From NCBI GenBank assembly GCA_017454325.1, contig JAFTDG010000128.1, forward strand, positions 1 through 64,000: a stretch of DNA of 64,000 bases. The letters run 5' to 3'. Numbering within the stretch: the first letter of the stretch is position 1; each line of letters begins with the position of its first letter. The notes beneath the pieces are model-generated. The model was not told the origin of the DNA, searched no databases, and saw only the letters and a program-made list of their open reading frames with translations. Made by a program: the position numbers and the translations under genes. The stretch is from Desulfovibrio sp. (GTDB lineage: Bacteria; Desulfobacterota; Desulfovibrionia; Desulfovibrionales; Desulfovibrionaceae). Positions 17,817 through 26,844 of this stretch are shown here, piece by piece.

Positions 17817-19082
17817 TCATGCCTGAACGCTAACCTTTGGTGTTGCTTTTGCCTTTTTGGTTGAGGATTTTCTGGATACACTTTTCTTAGGAGCAGCTTC
17901 CTCTACAGCCTGAAGACGCAATTCAAAATCGGCCAGCACATTCATAAAGGTAATATAGGCGTCATATGGATTGCCAAAGGGATTGGGCCTGTCCTCCGGA
18001 CCGTCAGATGAAAACCATTTCGTTGACATATTATGAAAATGGTCAGCAGTCTGCAAACGTTCATAATCGCGCAGAAGTCCTTTATCATCGCAAACACGCA
18101 CGCGCTGTGCCAACGCATAGAGAGCGTGAATTGCATCTTTCTGCATATCGCTACCAAGCCACGCCGTCAAATCGCTGCCCTGTTCATCCCAGCTCATGAA
18201 CTGGGGCACATCCACCTTTCCAACTGGCTTATATTTTTTTGTTGCTGTGGACGGTGTGACAAAATGGAAACGCTTATCAGCGAGGATAGCGCCGGGCAAT
18301 GCCGCAAGAAAGTCAAGTATGCCAGTTTCAGCACGGTGACGCAGCCCAAAGATATGATAGTCATGAAGTATGCTGATAACATCCGCATTGTCTGCCTGTG
18401 CATGGCACCATGAAGCAAACTTGTCTGCAGTGAGAGGCCATTGATCCCATGAACGGTCACCAAAACGAACGCCCACATCACGTGACAAATCTATATTGCG
18501 TAACAGCAGTGCCATGTTCGGTGCGGTTGCAGGTGTATACACATAATTTGCGCTGCGCCAGCCTAGCACATGCTCTGCGCCTTCAGCCAATACGGTTTTG
18601 AACCCAAGCTGCTGCAGGGCCACAGCCAAATCGTTATTATAAATGCAATCCGTGTTTTTGAAAGAAACGGGTTTTTTCCCAAACAACGCCTTTACGCGGG
18701 CGCACTGTTCCTTGACCTGGCGATCAAATTCCTCTCGTGAATAAAGGAAAGCTAGTGAATGGGTGTATGTTTCAGCCGTAAACTCCACACGCCCAGTCTC
18801 GGCAAGAGCTTGAAAACTCTCAATCACCTCAGGGGCGTATTGCTCAAACATATCCAGTGCCACACCGGAAATGGAGAATGATACGGCAAAATCCTTATAC
18901 TGCCGCAGACAACGCAATAAGATATCGTTAGCAGGCAAATAGCACTGTCGAGCAGCGCGTATCATCGCATCACCATTGCGATCATCGTCTTCATAAATGG
19001 AGTTTTGCCCCATGTCAAAGACTGTGTAACGACGAAAAAGATAAGGTTCATGTATCTTAAAATTCAGGCAAAGTGCGGGCAT
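17817..19082 (-). CDS. GH57-family glucan hydrolase-like protein, altered active site
   Basis: A 421-residue protein of glycoside hydrolase family 57, resembling the archaeal alpha-amylase subgroup. Recognisable blocks are KIHEPY (HQP-type region 1), GRVEFTAETYTHSL at 98-110, SFKNTDCIYNNDLA at 140-152 and LHDYHIFGLRH at 239-249. In active relatives, as I recall them, the third block reads FRNTE with the Glu as nucleophile, and the fourth DYETFGEH; here they carry Asp145 and HIFGLRH, so activity may be changed or lost. The C-terminal 25 residues are rich in Lys and Ser. Its ATG overlaps the stop codon of the GT4 gene (TAATG). The context points to storage-glucan turnover. Confidence 0.75.
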   Translation of the reverse strand: MPALCLNFKIHEPYLFRRYTVFDMGQNSIYEDDDRNGDAMIRAARQCYLPANDILLRCLRQYKDFAVSFSISGVALDMFEQYAPEVIESFQALAETGRVEFTAETYTHSLAFLYSREEFDRQVKEQCARVKALFGKKPVSFKNTDCIYNNDLAVALQQLGFKTVLAEGAEHVLGWRSANYVYTPATAPNMALLLRNIDLSRDVGVRFGDRSWDQWPLTADKFASWCHAQADNADVISILHDYHIFGLRHRAETGILDFLAALPGAILADKRFHFVTPSTATKKYKPVGKVDVPQFMSWDEQGSDLTAWLGSDMQKDAIHALYALAQRVRVCDDKGLLRDYERLQTADHFHNMSTKWFSSDGPEDRPNPFGNPYDAYITFMNVLADFELRLQAVEEAAPKKSVSRKSSTKKAKATPKVSVQA

Positions 19083-20410
19083 TAGCGAACTCCTGCAACG
19101 TCGCGGTAAATGGTCAGCAGATGCTCTGCGGCATTTCCCCAGCGGATGGATTTCATTTCTTCACGGCAGTTCTTCACCAGCTCAGCAGACAAACAAGGGT
19201 AGCGCAACACAGCGCAGATCTTGTCAGCCATATCTCTTGTATCCCAAAAATCGGCCTTGAGTGCATGCTTCAAAACCTCGGATACACCCGATTGGCGTGA
19301 AAGAAGAACCGGGACATCATACAGCATGGCTTCCAGTGGCGTGATGCCAAAAGGTTCTGACACAGACGGCATAACGTACAAATCGCTCAAGGCGAACATA
19401 TGGTCTACTTGTTCGCCCCGCAGGAAGCCGGCAAAATGGAAATGCCGTCCCATACGCAGCTGTCCCACGCGACGGATAAGACCAGGCAACATATCACCAC
19501 TACCTGCCATAAAGAAGCGCACATTGGACATCTTCTCCAGAACAAGACGGGCAGCCTCCAGAAAATATTCCGGTCCTTTTTGATATGTGACCCGACCCAG
19601 GAAAAGCACACGCTTTTCATGACGAATACGCTCAGGAATGTGGTAACTGCGTTCAGCCTCATGTCGGGCTACAGCGTTATATACCACTTTTACCTTTTCC
19701 GGAGGCACTCCATAGCGTTCCACTACGGTATTGCGAGTCAAACGGCTGACAGCCACCACCATATCGGCAGCATGCAGGCCAGCTCTTTCAATGCCCGCAA
19801 CCTGATCATTGATGTTTACACCGCTACGGTCAAATTCTGTCGCATGAATATGGACAACAAGAGGTTTTCCCGTAAGGGCCTTGGCCATAATTGCTGCGGG
19901 ATACGTCATCCAGTCGTGCGCATGGATGACGTCAAAATTTTCCCGAGTAGCCGTGACAGCAGCCAAGCGACTGTAACGCCACACTTCTGTCATGAGATCT
20001 GGACCGTAACCACCATGCAGAGTAAACGTGAAGGATTTATTCCTTGCAAAAAACTGCGACTGCGTCGGACCTGAGACATCACGCAAAAACTGGATGGTCT
20101 GGCCATAGCTTTCAGCCGTCATATATGGTGAAAGAGGGCTGTCTACAGGAAGATAGCGAACGCCCTCTTCTTGCCAGAAATCATGACCGGCCTGTACCAA
20201 ACGATCGGCATCTGCTGAAGTAATCATCGTGCCTGAAGCCGAGCGCATCTGTAGAAAAGTATTCTGATCTCCACCATCTCCAACGCGGGGAAGAACAAAA
20301 ATGACCTCTACCCCTTTTCTGGACAAAGCGCTTGTCATGCCGAAGCACGCTGTACCTAAACCGCCACTGATATGGGGAGGAAACTCCCAACCGAACATAA
20401 GTATACGCAT
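19082..20410 (-). CDS. GT4/GT5-type glycosyltransferase, glycogen synthase-like
   Basis: A 442-residue GT-B glycosyltransferase. The N-terminus MRILMFGWEFPPHISGGLG is the acceptor/donor loop typical of glycogen synthase-like family members, followed by HAHDWMTYPA, HIHATEFDRSG and in the C-terminal domain VLFLGRVTYQKGPEYFLEAA and PSVSEPFGITPLEAM, the E-x7-E region that holds the nucleotide sugar. Probable role: transfer of glucose from a nucleotide sugar to an alpha-glucan, or synthesis of a maltose primer. GAGGAA lies four bases before the start. It sits nine bases after the debranching enzyme gene and overlaps the GH57 gene. The exact donor and acceptor cannot be read from the sequence. Confidence 0.85.
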   Translation of the reverse strand: MRILMFGWEFPPHISGGLGTACFGMTSALSRKGVEVIFVLPRVGDGGDQNTFLQMRSASGTMITSADADRLVQAGHDFWQEEGVRYLPVDSPLSPYMTAESYGQTIQFLRDVSGPTQSQFFARNKSFTFTLHGGYGPDLMTEVWRYSRLAAVTATRENFDVIHAHDWMTYPAAIMAKALTGKPLVVHIHATEFDRSGVNINDQVAGIERAGLHAADMVVAVSRLTRNTVVERYGVPPEKVKVVYNAVARHEAERSYHIPERIRHEKRVLFLGRVTYQKGPEYFLEAARLVLEKMSNVRFFMAGSGDMLPGLIRRVGQLRMGRHFHFAGFLRGEQVDHMFALSDLYVMPSVSEPFGITPLEAMLYDVPVLLSRQSGVSEVLKHALKADFWDTRDMADKICAVLRYPCLSAELVKNCREEMKSIRWGNAAEHLLTIYRDVAGVR

Positions 20411-20419
20411 GGGATTCCT

Positions 20420-22534
20420 CTATTTCTTAGCAGCGGGTTTAGCTGTTGTCATGGCAATGCGGCAAACACCTGCAGTATCGCCTGAGGCAGGATGTGCCAT
20501 CTCATAGGCCACCTGTGTTTCCCATGCTGAGTATATTTCAGGGGCAACCGCGCTCACCCGTTTAAGCAAACGCAGGCACTCACCAACACTCCATGCCTGG
20601 GTAATGCATCCATCAGGTTCGTAGGACGGAGAACCGTCAAAAACTTCAGAGATACCGGCCAATCCAGCTTCAGCCAGGTGTACGCTAAACAGTGGAGTCA
20701 AAATTTCCAGCAGATTTTGCACCGCTCCGTCCACATCCCATGCTACACGCAATAAGGCATCCGTGTAATGACCCAACAACCAGGGCCACACTGTACCCTG
20801 GTGATATGCTGCGTCACGAGCGGCTGGTGTGCCATGATAACGGCCCCTGTAGGCTGGGTCGTCAGGAGAAAGCGTTCGCAAGCCAAAGGGTGTCAGCAAA
20901 CGATTCCGTACACATTCAACCACCTGCGCCTGATAATCCTCGGGCAGGATGGCATTGGGCAGAGAAACAGCAAAAATCTGGTTGGGACGGATACTGCGGT
21001 CAAGCAGTCCATCCCGCCATACATCACCCAGATAGCCACCCTTTTCTCGCACCCAGAAACGACGCACAAATGTCTTGCGCATATTGGCGAGCAAACGATC
21101 TCCGGCTGGTTTCTGTTCCTTAAAAAGCACGGCCAGGCGGTCTGCTAACGCCAATGTATTATACCATAAGGCATTGACTTCCACGGGACAACCATGTCGT
21201 GGCGTCACAGGGCGGCCATCAGACTGGGCGTCCATCCAGGTCAGTTGCGTGCGCTCGTCACCCGCATGCAAAAGCCCTTCCTCATCCACGTAGATGCCCA
21301 TACCAGGCCCCTTGCGATACCCTTCGACAATCGCCTTGAGTGCGGGCCAGGCGTGCTCACGCACCCAGGCAGCCCCCTTGGGCACAGTATCAAGGACTGT
21401 CTGCACACAGTATGCATACCACAAGGCAGCGTCTACAGAATTATAGGCATGGTCGCCAGAATCAGAAAACATATTGGGTACAAGCCCATTATGAACATGT
21501 TTTCCTACATCGGCCAGCACCTTTAAGCCAAATTCTTCCCGTCCCCCTAAAAAGGCCAGCCCGGGCAAACTGATCAAGGTATCACGCCCCCAGGCATCAA
21601 ACCAGTGATAGCCAGCAAGTACCGAAGATCGGCCAGAAGTTGTCGAGATGCAGAATTGCCGTCCAGTCTGCTCAAGGTGACCTACTATGCCACCGCCGTT
21701 TTTATGTGCCTTGATTCGAGCGCGGCTTTCAGCCTGCCACAGTTTGTCCAAATTTTCATCGCACGGCTCCGTACCGGCAACCACATAAACGCACCCACCC
21801 TTAGGTAACGGGGGCAAAGGAATCTCCAGCACGCCCGGCATAAACAGGTCTTCGCTGTAAGGGAAACCGCGCTCCTGCTCCTTAAAATACTCCACATTTC
21901 GGCACCACGCGGGGGCTGGCGTAAAAGCGACACCAGGGTGTCCCTTAGGCACACGTCCCACTGTCTGCGCTTGGATATACAGTGGGGGCAAGGCTGCGTA
22001 CGGGGTAATACCAAAGCCTCCTTCCACAGCTGCTGTTTCTTCACGCAAAGCTGCATTGGCGCACGTCAACGCATGGAAATTGCGAAAAGCAAGCAACGGC
22101 CGGATGCGAAGCGTCAGGGGAGGGATAGCAGCAGACCCTTCAACTGCATAGCGCAGCACCAAACGGCTTTTTCCCTGTATAAGAAGTATCTCTCGGCTCA
22201 AGCGCACTTCACCCACGCAATAGACGCTCTTGGGCCATTGATCCAAAAGAAATGATTCCAAGTATTCGTGCCCGTGAGGATAGAGCGTGCCAGGATGCTT
22301 ACGTGCCGATAGAAAAAACTCCCTTCCACCGCCTACTACTGATTCCTCCAAATTGGAAAGAAGCACATGGCGACCGAACGGTGTATTCACAACAAGCAAT
22401 CCGTGATACTTGCGCGTATTGCAGCACAAAATACTGCTACTTGCGTAATCACCCAACCCATTGGTAAGCAACCATTCCTTACGAAGGGCCCTCCGGGTAT
22501 TCTGACAAGCCGCCTTGTCGAAACTAAACCTCAT
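20420..22534 (-). CDS. glycogen debranching enzyme (amylo-alpha-1,6-glucosidase, GH133 type)
   Basis: Removes alpha-1,6 branches from glycogen. The 704-residue protein has an N-terminal glucan-binding half (KEWLLTNGLGDYASSSI...NTRKYHGLLV) and a C-terminal alpha/alpha barrel (GYHWFDAWGRDTLISLPGL, VDAALWYAYCV, TWMDAQSDGRPVTPRHGCPVEVNALWYN, TPFGLRTLSPDDPAYRGRYHG, HQGTVWPWLLG), all typical of archaeal/bacterial debranching enzymes. The acidic residues in GRDTL and TWMDA are the usual catalytic candidates. I start at ATG 22534, five bases after AAGGAG, rather than 23 codons upstream. First gene of the glycogen operon, behind the promoter at 22753-22781. Confidence 0.93.
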   Translation of the reverse strand: MRFSFDKAACQNTRRALRKEWLLTNGLGDYASSSILCCNTRKYHGLLVVNTPFGRHVLLSNLEESVVGGGREFFLSARKHPGTLYPHGHEYLESFLLDQWPKSVYCVGEVRLSREILLIQGKSRLVLRYAVEGSAAIPPLTLRIRPLLAFRNFHALTCANAALREETAAVEGGFGITPYAALPPLYIQAQTVGRVPKGHPGVAFTPAPAWCRNVEYFKEQERGFPYSEDLFMPGVLEIPLPPLPKGGCVYVVAGTEPCDENLDKLWQAESRARIKAHKNGGGIVGHLEQTGRQFCISTTSGRSSVLAGYHWFDAWGRDTLISLPGLAFLGGREEFGLKVLADVGKHVHNGLVPNMFSDSGDHAYNSVDAALWYAYCVQTVLDTVPKGAAWVREHAWPALKAIVEGYRKGPGMGIYVDEEGLLHAGDERTQLTWMDAQSDGRPVTPRHGCPVEVNALWYNTLALADRLAVLFKEQKPAGDRLLANMRKTFVRRFWVREKGGYLGDVWRDGLLDRSIRPNQIFAVSLPNAILPEDYQAQVVECVRNRLLTPFGLRTLSPDDPAYRGRYHGTPAARDAAYHQGTVWPWLLGHYTDALLRVAWDVDGAVQNLLEILTPLFSVHLAEAGLAGISEVFDGSPSYEPDGCITQAWSVGECLRLLKRVSAVAPEIYSAWETQVAYEMAHPASGDTAGVCRIAMTTAKPAAKK

Positions 22535-22744
22535 ACGTTCTCCTTGTCGTACGGGTTGCACGACGGCAGATGCAAAAACAATCAAAAAGAGAAAAGCATT
22601 CACCGCCGCGCCGCCACCCGGTCACGGCGGCGGTCGATATTGCGGCAAGGCGAAGAGGAATGCAGCGGCGCAGAGAACGGAAAAAAAACGGCCACCACAA
22701 GGAAAGATCAGTTGAAAAATCTGTCTTGCCGTACATAACTACAA

Positions 22745-22764
22745 TTTGTGCAATTATACACAAA
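22745..22764. promoter_or_regulatory. palindromic operator candidate
   Basis: TTTGTG, eight bases, CACAAA: a perfect 6+6 inverted repeat that covers the -10 box and expected start site of the minus-strand glycogen promoter. The placement fits a repressor site. The half-site resembles but does not match CRP/FNR family boxes (TGTGA-N6-TCACA), so the protein that binds it is unknown. Confidence 0.45.
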
Positions 22765-22781
22765 CACTATTCAAGTGTCGA
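22753..22781 (-). promoter_or_regulatory. sigma-70 promoter of the glycogen operon
   Basis: On the minus strand TCGACA (22781-22776, five of six) is separated by exactly 17 bases from a perfect TATAAT (22758-22753). Transcription would begin near 22746, giving a 212-base untranslated leader before the debranching enzyme. Confidence 0.65.
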
Positions 22782-23020
22782 GAACAAGTGTTTTTGTCCT
22801 ACGCTCTGCTGTATGTCAAGATTTTAGGCTTCCATTTCCTAAAAAGTATGCTATGTTTTTACCCAATACACATCTGCCTGCTGCTTCTTGCGAACCTCAT
22901 GCCCCCTTCAGAAAAGTGTTATGCGCTGAAAAAAGAAAGGGCTTTTTCTTTACTGTGTTTTGAGGTACACTTACCAACTCATGCGTCATCTCTGTTTAAC
23001 TCCAACACCTGGAGGGGAAA

Positions 23021-24139
23021 ATGCATATGCTGGGCCGCTGGTTTGGAATTTTAGCTCTTGCTCTTTTACCTCTCACAGCTTCGGCAGCTGACATAAAAAT
23101 CGGCCTCATGTGCCCGCTTACCGGGAAATGGGCTTCCGAAGGCCAAGATATGAAAAACATCGTGGCATTGCTCGTTGATGCGACGAATGCCAAAGGTGGC
23201 GTTGCGGGTAAAACAGTAACCCTTGTGGTAGAGGATGACGCGGGCGATCCACGCACAGCGGCCCTTGCCGCACAGAAATTAGCTTCTGCCGGTGTCACGG
23301 CCGTGATCGGCACCTATGGTTCTGCGGTCACAGAGGCCAGCCAGAATATTCTGGATGAAGCAGAATTAGTACAAATTGGTACTGGTTCCACAAGTGTACG
23401 GCTGACTGAAAAGGGATTACAGCGTTTTTTCCGCACATGCCCGCGTGATGATGCCCAAGGAAGGTATGCGGGAAAAACCATTGTTCAAGGCGGATACAAG
23501 GCTGTAGCCCTCTTGCATGATAATTCCTCCTACGCCAAAGGATTGGCAGATGAAACCCGTGCTGCACTCGAAAAAGCCGGCACAGCCGTAGTTTTTTTTG
23601 ACGCATTGACTCCGGGAGAGCGTGATTATACTGCTATTCTAACAAAACTTAAGGCAGCTGCACCAGATTTGATTTTCTTCACTGGCTATTATCCTGAAAC
23701 GGGAATGCTGCTCAGGCAAAAGAAAGAAATGGGCTGGAATGTTGCCATGATGGGTGGGGATGCTTCCAACCATCAAGATCTGGTCAAAATTGCCGGTCCC
23801 GAAGCGGCTGCAGGATATTTCTTCATCAGCCCACCACTTCCCCAAGACATGGATACGCCTGAGGCCAAGGTTTTTCTCAAGGCTTTTAAGGATAAATACC
23901 ATGCCGTTCCAGTTTCCGTATGGGCAATTCTTGCTGGTGATGCCTTCAAAGCAATTGAAGGGGCGCTGGCTGCAGGGGCCGAAACCCCTGAGGCCATGGC
24001 TGCGTGGCTCAAGAATCTCAAAGATATGCCGGGTCTCTCCGGCACACTCGGATTTAATGCAAAAGGGGATCGTGTAGGCGATTTTTACCGTGTTTACTCA
24101 GTGAACAATAAAGGTGACTTCGTATTGCAACCACACTAA
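23021..24139 (+). CDS. livK: branched-chain amino acid ABC transporter, periplasmic binding protein
   Basis: Periplasmic receptor of a LIV-type ABC importer, 372 residues. A signal peptide occupies residues 1-23 (hydrophobic core GILALALLPLTASAA) and the mature protein begins with DIKIGLMCPLTGKWASEGQ, the classic start of LIV-binding proteins, followed by the two-lobed fold (VVEDDAGDPRTAALAAQKL, VIGTYGSAVTEA, FFRTCPRDDAQGRYAG). GGAGG lies just before the ATG at 23021. It heads a five-gene cluster with two permeases and two ATPases in the usual K-H-M-G-F order. The ligand may be Leu/Ile/Val, another amino acid, an amide or urea; sequence alone does not decide. Confidence 0.93.
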   Translation: MHMLGRWFGILALALLPLTASAADIKIGLMCPLTGKWASEGQDMKNIVALLVDATNAKGGVAGKTVTLVVEDDAGDPRTAALAAQKLASAGVTAVIGTYGSAVTEASQNILDEAELVQIGTGSTSVRLTEKGLQRFFRTCPRDDAQGRYAGKTIVQGGYKAVALLHDNSSYAKGLADETRAALEKAGTAVVFFDALTPGERDYTAILTKLKAAAPDLIFFTGYYPETGMLLRQKKEMGWNVAMMGGDASNHQDLVKIAGPEAAAGYFFISPPLPQDMDTPEAKVFLKAFKDKYHAVPVSVWAILAGDAFKAIEGALAAGAETPEAMAAWLKNLKDMPGLSGTLGFNAKGDRVGDFYRVYSVNNKGDFVLQPH

Positions 24140-24170
24140 CTCTTGCAGATAACATCGACAGCCAGTTGCT

Positions 24171-25076
24171 ATGGAACAGTTTTTCCAACAACTTCTAAAC
24201 GGATTAGCCGTGGGCGGCATCTATGCTCTGGTGGCTTTGGGATATACCATGGTCTACGGAGTGATGAAACTTATTAATTTTGCCCACGGAGACATTTTCA
24301 CCATAGGCGCATATCTTGGATTGTCTCTCCTTGTAAGCTGCAATATTGCCGGGCTGCTTGGTCCTATGGCGGCCGTGCTTTCTGTTTTTGTGATGGTTGC
24401 TCTCCTTACGGCATTGGTTGGCTATCTGCTGGAAAGGGTAGCCTATCGCCCCCTACGTAATGCAGGAAGACTTTCAGCAGTGGTATCAGCACTGGGAGCG
24501 TCCATTTTTTTCCAAAATGCCGTCATGCTTATTTACGGTGCAAGGTTTTATGTCTATCCTGATTTCTTACGCCCCAACTTTACCGTACACCTATGGGGAC
24601 TGGACATACCGGGAATACGGCTACTCGTAATAGGTGCCACTGTGGCGCTCATGTTGGCACTCTCAGCATTCATTCAACGCACACGAACTGGTGCTGCTAT
24701 CCGCGCCGTAGCCATTGATCCGGGAGCTGCCCAACTCATGGGTATTAATGTTGACCGCATTATTTCTCTGGTTTTCCTTATCGGGCCAGGTCTGGGCGGC
24801 GCAGCAGGACTCATGGTTGGGATCTATTATGGGCAGATAGATTTCACCATGGGATGGTCTTACGGACTTAAGGCATTCACTGCTGCTATTCTTGGGGGCA
24901 TTGGCAATATCCCAGGGGCCATGCTCGGGGGATTATTACTAGGTGTTATTGAAGCATTGGCAGCCGGCTATGTGGCAATGGCGTGGAAGGACGCCATTGC
25001 CTTCTTTGTGCTCATACTCATTCTTATTATCCGCCCCACAGGCATTCTGGGTGAACGTACGGCGGACAAGCTATGA
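24171..25076 (+). CDS. livH: LIV-type ABC transporter permease LivH
   Basis: Inner-membrane permease of 301 residues with about eight hydrophobic helices. The family opening LLNGLAVGGIYALVALGYTMVYGVMKLINFAHGD is present, as is the ATPase-contact loop (RAVAIDPGAAQLMGINVDRIISLVFLIG) near residue 180. It begins 31 bases after livK and overlaps livM by ATGA, so both permeases are translated in equal amounts and probably form a heterodimer. Confidence 0.94.
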   Translation: MEQFFQQLLNGLAVGGIYALVALGYTMVYGVMKLINFAHGDIFTIGAYLGLSLLVSCNIAGLLGPMAAVLSVFVMVALLTALVGYLLERVAYRPLRNAGRLSAVVSALGASIFFQNAVMLIYGARFYVYPDFLRPNFTVHLWGLDIPGIRLLVIGATVALMLALSAFIQRTRTGAAIRAVAIDPGAAQLMGINVDRIISLVFLIGPGLGGAAGLMVGIYYGQIDFTMGWSYGLKAFTAAILGGIGNIPGAMLGGLLLGVIEALAAGYVAMAWKDAIAFFVLILILIIRPTGILGERTADKL

Positions 25077-26074
25077 AACCATTTGATATCAGACAGCTCC
25101 TATCTGCCGGCCTAGCCCTGCTGCTTCTAATCTTACCTTTTATTTGCAACGCCTACTGGCTGGATGTATGTGTAAGTATTGGGCTCTATGCATTGCTTGC
25201 CCTCTCGCTCAACGTCATTCTGGGACAAGCGGGCATTTTTCATATGGGCCATGCGGCATTTTTTGCCGTAGGCGCATACACCACGGCCATCCTGAATACC
25301 AGCTTCCAATGGCCAATACTTTGGACTATGCCTTTGGCAGGCGCTGCTGCAGCCTTTTTTGCCATGATAGTGGCCCGCCCCATTATACATCTTCGGGGCG
25401 ACTATCTGCTTATCGTTACCATAGGTATTGTTGAAATCGTACGGATCGCCCTTCTTAACGATGTGGGAGGTCTTACTGGAGGATCAAACGGTATCTTTGG
25501 CATATCCAGACCAACGATTTTCGGTTTTCGCATTGCCAAGGGCACTCAGTTCTACTATTTGGTCTGGGGAATGGTTGGGGTGAGTCTTCTTCTTTTTCAC
25601 TCTCTTTGGCACTCTCGTTTCGGCCGTGCCCTTAATTATATCAAGGAAGACGATATTGCTGCAGAAGGTTGTGGCATACATGTGTCGCACTACAAACTGA
25701 TTGCCTTTGTTCTGGGCGCGTTCTGGGCTGGTATGGCCGGAACTGTTTATGCAGCCAAAATGACCACCATTGCACCAGAATCATTCAATTTCCTAGAATC
25801 AGTCATTATTTTTGCCGTTGTCATCCTTTCGGGAGGTAGCCACCTGGGTGTACTCATCAGTGCTTTTCTTTTTATTGGCTTGCCTGAATTACTGCGAGAA
25901 TTTTCCAACGCACGTATGCTCATTTTCGGTTTTGCCATGATGGCTATGATGATTTGGCGACCTCAGGGCATCCTACCGCCACGGCACAGGCGGTATAATA
26001 CAGCTGTATCTCTGGCAAAAGGCACTCCTCCGACTGTAGATTTTGCCTCTACATCAAAGGAGGAAACCACATGA
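25073..26074 (+). CDS. livM: LIV-type ABC transporter permease LivM
   Basis: Second permease of the importer, 333 residues, with around nine hydrophobic helices and the LivM markers LSLNVILGQAGIFHMGHAAFFAVGAYT, RGDYLLIVTIGIVEIVRI and the coupling helix YIKEDDIAAEGCGIHVSHYKLIAFVLGAFWAGMAG. The 3' end carries a short hydrophilic tail. It overlaps livH (ATGA) and livG (ATGA). Its ribosome binding context lies inside livH. Confidence 0.94.
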   Translation: MKPFDIRQLLSAGLALLLLILPFICNAYWLDVCVSIGLYALLALSLNVILGQAGIFHMGHAAFFAVGAYTTAILNTSFQWPILWTMPLAGAAAAFFAMIVARPIIHLRGDYLLIVTIGIVEIVRIALLNDVGGLTGGSNGIFGISRPTIFGFRIAKGTQFYYLVWGMVGVSLLLFHSLWHSRFGRALNYIKEDDIAAEGCGIHVSHYKLIAFVLGAFWAGMAGTVYAAKMTTIAPESFNFLESVIIFAVVILSGGSHLGVLISAFLFIGLPELLREFSNARMLIFGFAMMAMMIWRPQGILPPRHRRYNTAVSLAKGTPPTVDFASTSKEETT

Positions 26075-26841
26075 GTCTTCTACGTCTGGAAGATGTCAGC
26101 AAAATTTTCGGGGGACTTATTGCCGTTAACGATTTATCTTTTACTGTAGAACAAGGCAGCATCGTGGGCCTTATTGGTCCCAATGGTGCCGGCAAAACCA
26201 CTGTTTTCAACTGCATTACCGGCAACTACACGCCCGAAACCGGAGATATTTTTTTCGACGACCAATCCATTGCCGGTCTGCGGCCACACCGCATTGTTTC
26301 ACTGGGCATTGCCCGCACATTTCAGAGTATTCGTCTTTTTGGACGCCTCCCGGTACTGGAAAACGCACTTGCAGGGAGACACTGCCGTATGAAGGCAGGC
26401 CTTATTGCCTGTATGTTGCACACTGCAGCTCAACGGCGTGAAGAAAAAGAAGCTGTGGCCCGATGTATGGAAGAACTGCGTTTCGTAGGTCTTGCCAAGC
26501 ATTATGCAGAACCGGCAGGTGGTCTCTCATACGGGAATCAACGTCTTCTCGAAATCGCACGTGCCCTAGCATCTGATCCTCGTCTGCTTATTCTGGACGA
26601 ACCGGCAGGTGGGATGAATGAGCAGGAAACTGTCGCACTTGTGGAAACCATACAGTCTATCCGGAACAGAGGCATTACTGTCCTTCTGATTGAACATGAT
26701 ATGCGATTAGTCATGAAAATCTGTGAAAAGTTGGTGGTACTGGAACACGGGTCCATGATTGTTCAGGGAAAGCCAGAAGATGTGCAACGTAATCCAGACG
26801 TCATTGAGGCCTATCTGGGTGCAGATGACATGAAGTGGTAA
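26071..26841 (+). CDS. livG: LIV-type ABC transporter ATPase LivG
   Basis: ATP-binding subunit, 256 residues. Walker A GPNGAGKTT at about 36-44, Q-loop region in RTFQSIRLFGRL, a signature that reads LSYGNQRLLEIARAL (the LivG variant of LSGGQ), Walker B LLILDEPAGGMNEQE and the H-loop in LIEHDM. A strong AAAGGAGG lies seven bases before the start inside the end of livM. Works with LivF as ATPase pair. Confidence 0.96.
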   Translation: MSLLRLEDVSKIFGGLIAVNDLSFTVEQGSIVGLIGPNGAGKTTVFNCITGNYTPETGDIFFDDQSIAGLRPHRIVSLGIARTFQSIRLFGRLPVLENALAGRHCRMKAGLIACMLHTAAQRREEKEAVARCMEELRFVGLAKHYAEPAGGLSYGNQRLLEIARALASDPRLLILDEPAGGMNEQETVALVETIQSIRNRGITVLLIEHDMRLVMKICEKLVVLEHGSMIVQGKPEDVQRNPDVIEAYLGADDMKW

Positions 26842-26844
26842 AAC

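Larger units (their letters stand above)
22535..23020. other. 486-base divergent control region, glycogen operon / livK
   Basis: The region holds the minus-strand glycogen promoter (22753-22781), an overlapping palindrome (22745-22764) and a 212-base leader with a G+C hairpin. That hairpin is GCCGCC at 22610-22615 with GGCGGC at 22626-22631; an alternative pairing is ACCGCCG at 22602-22608 with CGGCGGT at 22628-22634. On the livK side I find only a weak promoter candidate (TATGCT at 22848-22853) and no leader peptide rich in Leu, Ile or Val. No RNA gene is recognised. Confidence 0.6.

Noticed and set aside
19400-20074. Plus-strand reading frame of 224 codons opposite the GT4 gene
   Set aside because: Antisense to conserved glycosyltransferase motifs and without start signals.
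22865-22963. Possible leader peptide (start ATG 22856) for the liv operon
   Set aside because: The short frame is not enriched in Leu, Ile or Val and no terminator/antiterminator pair follows, so attenuation is not supported.
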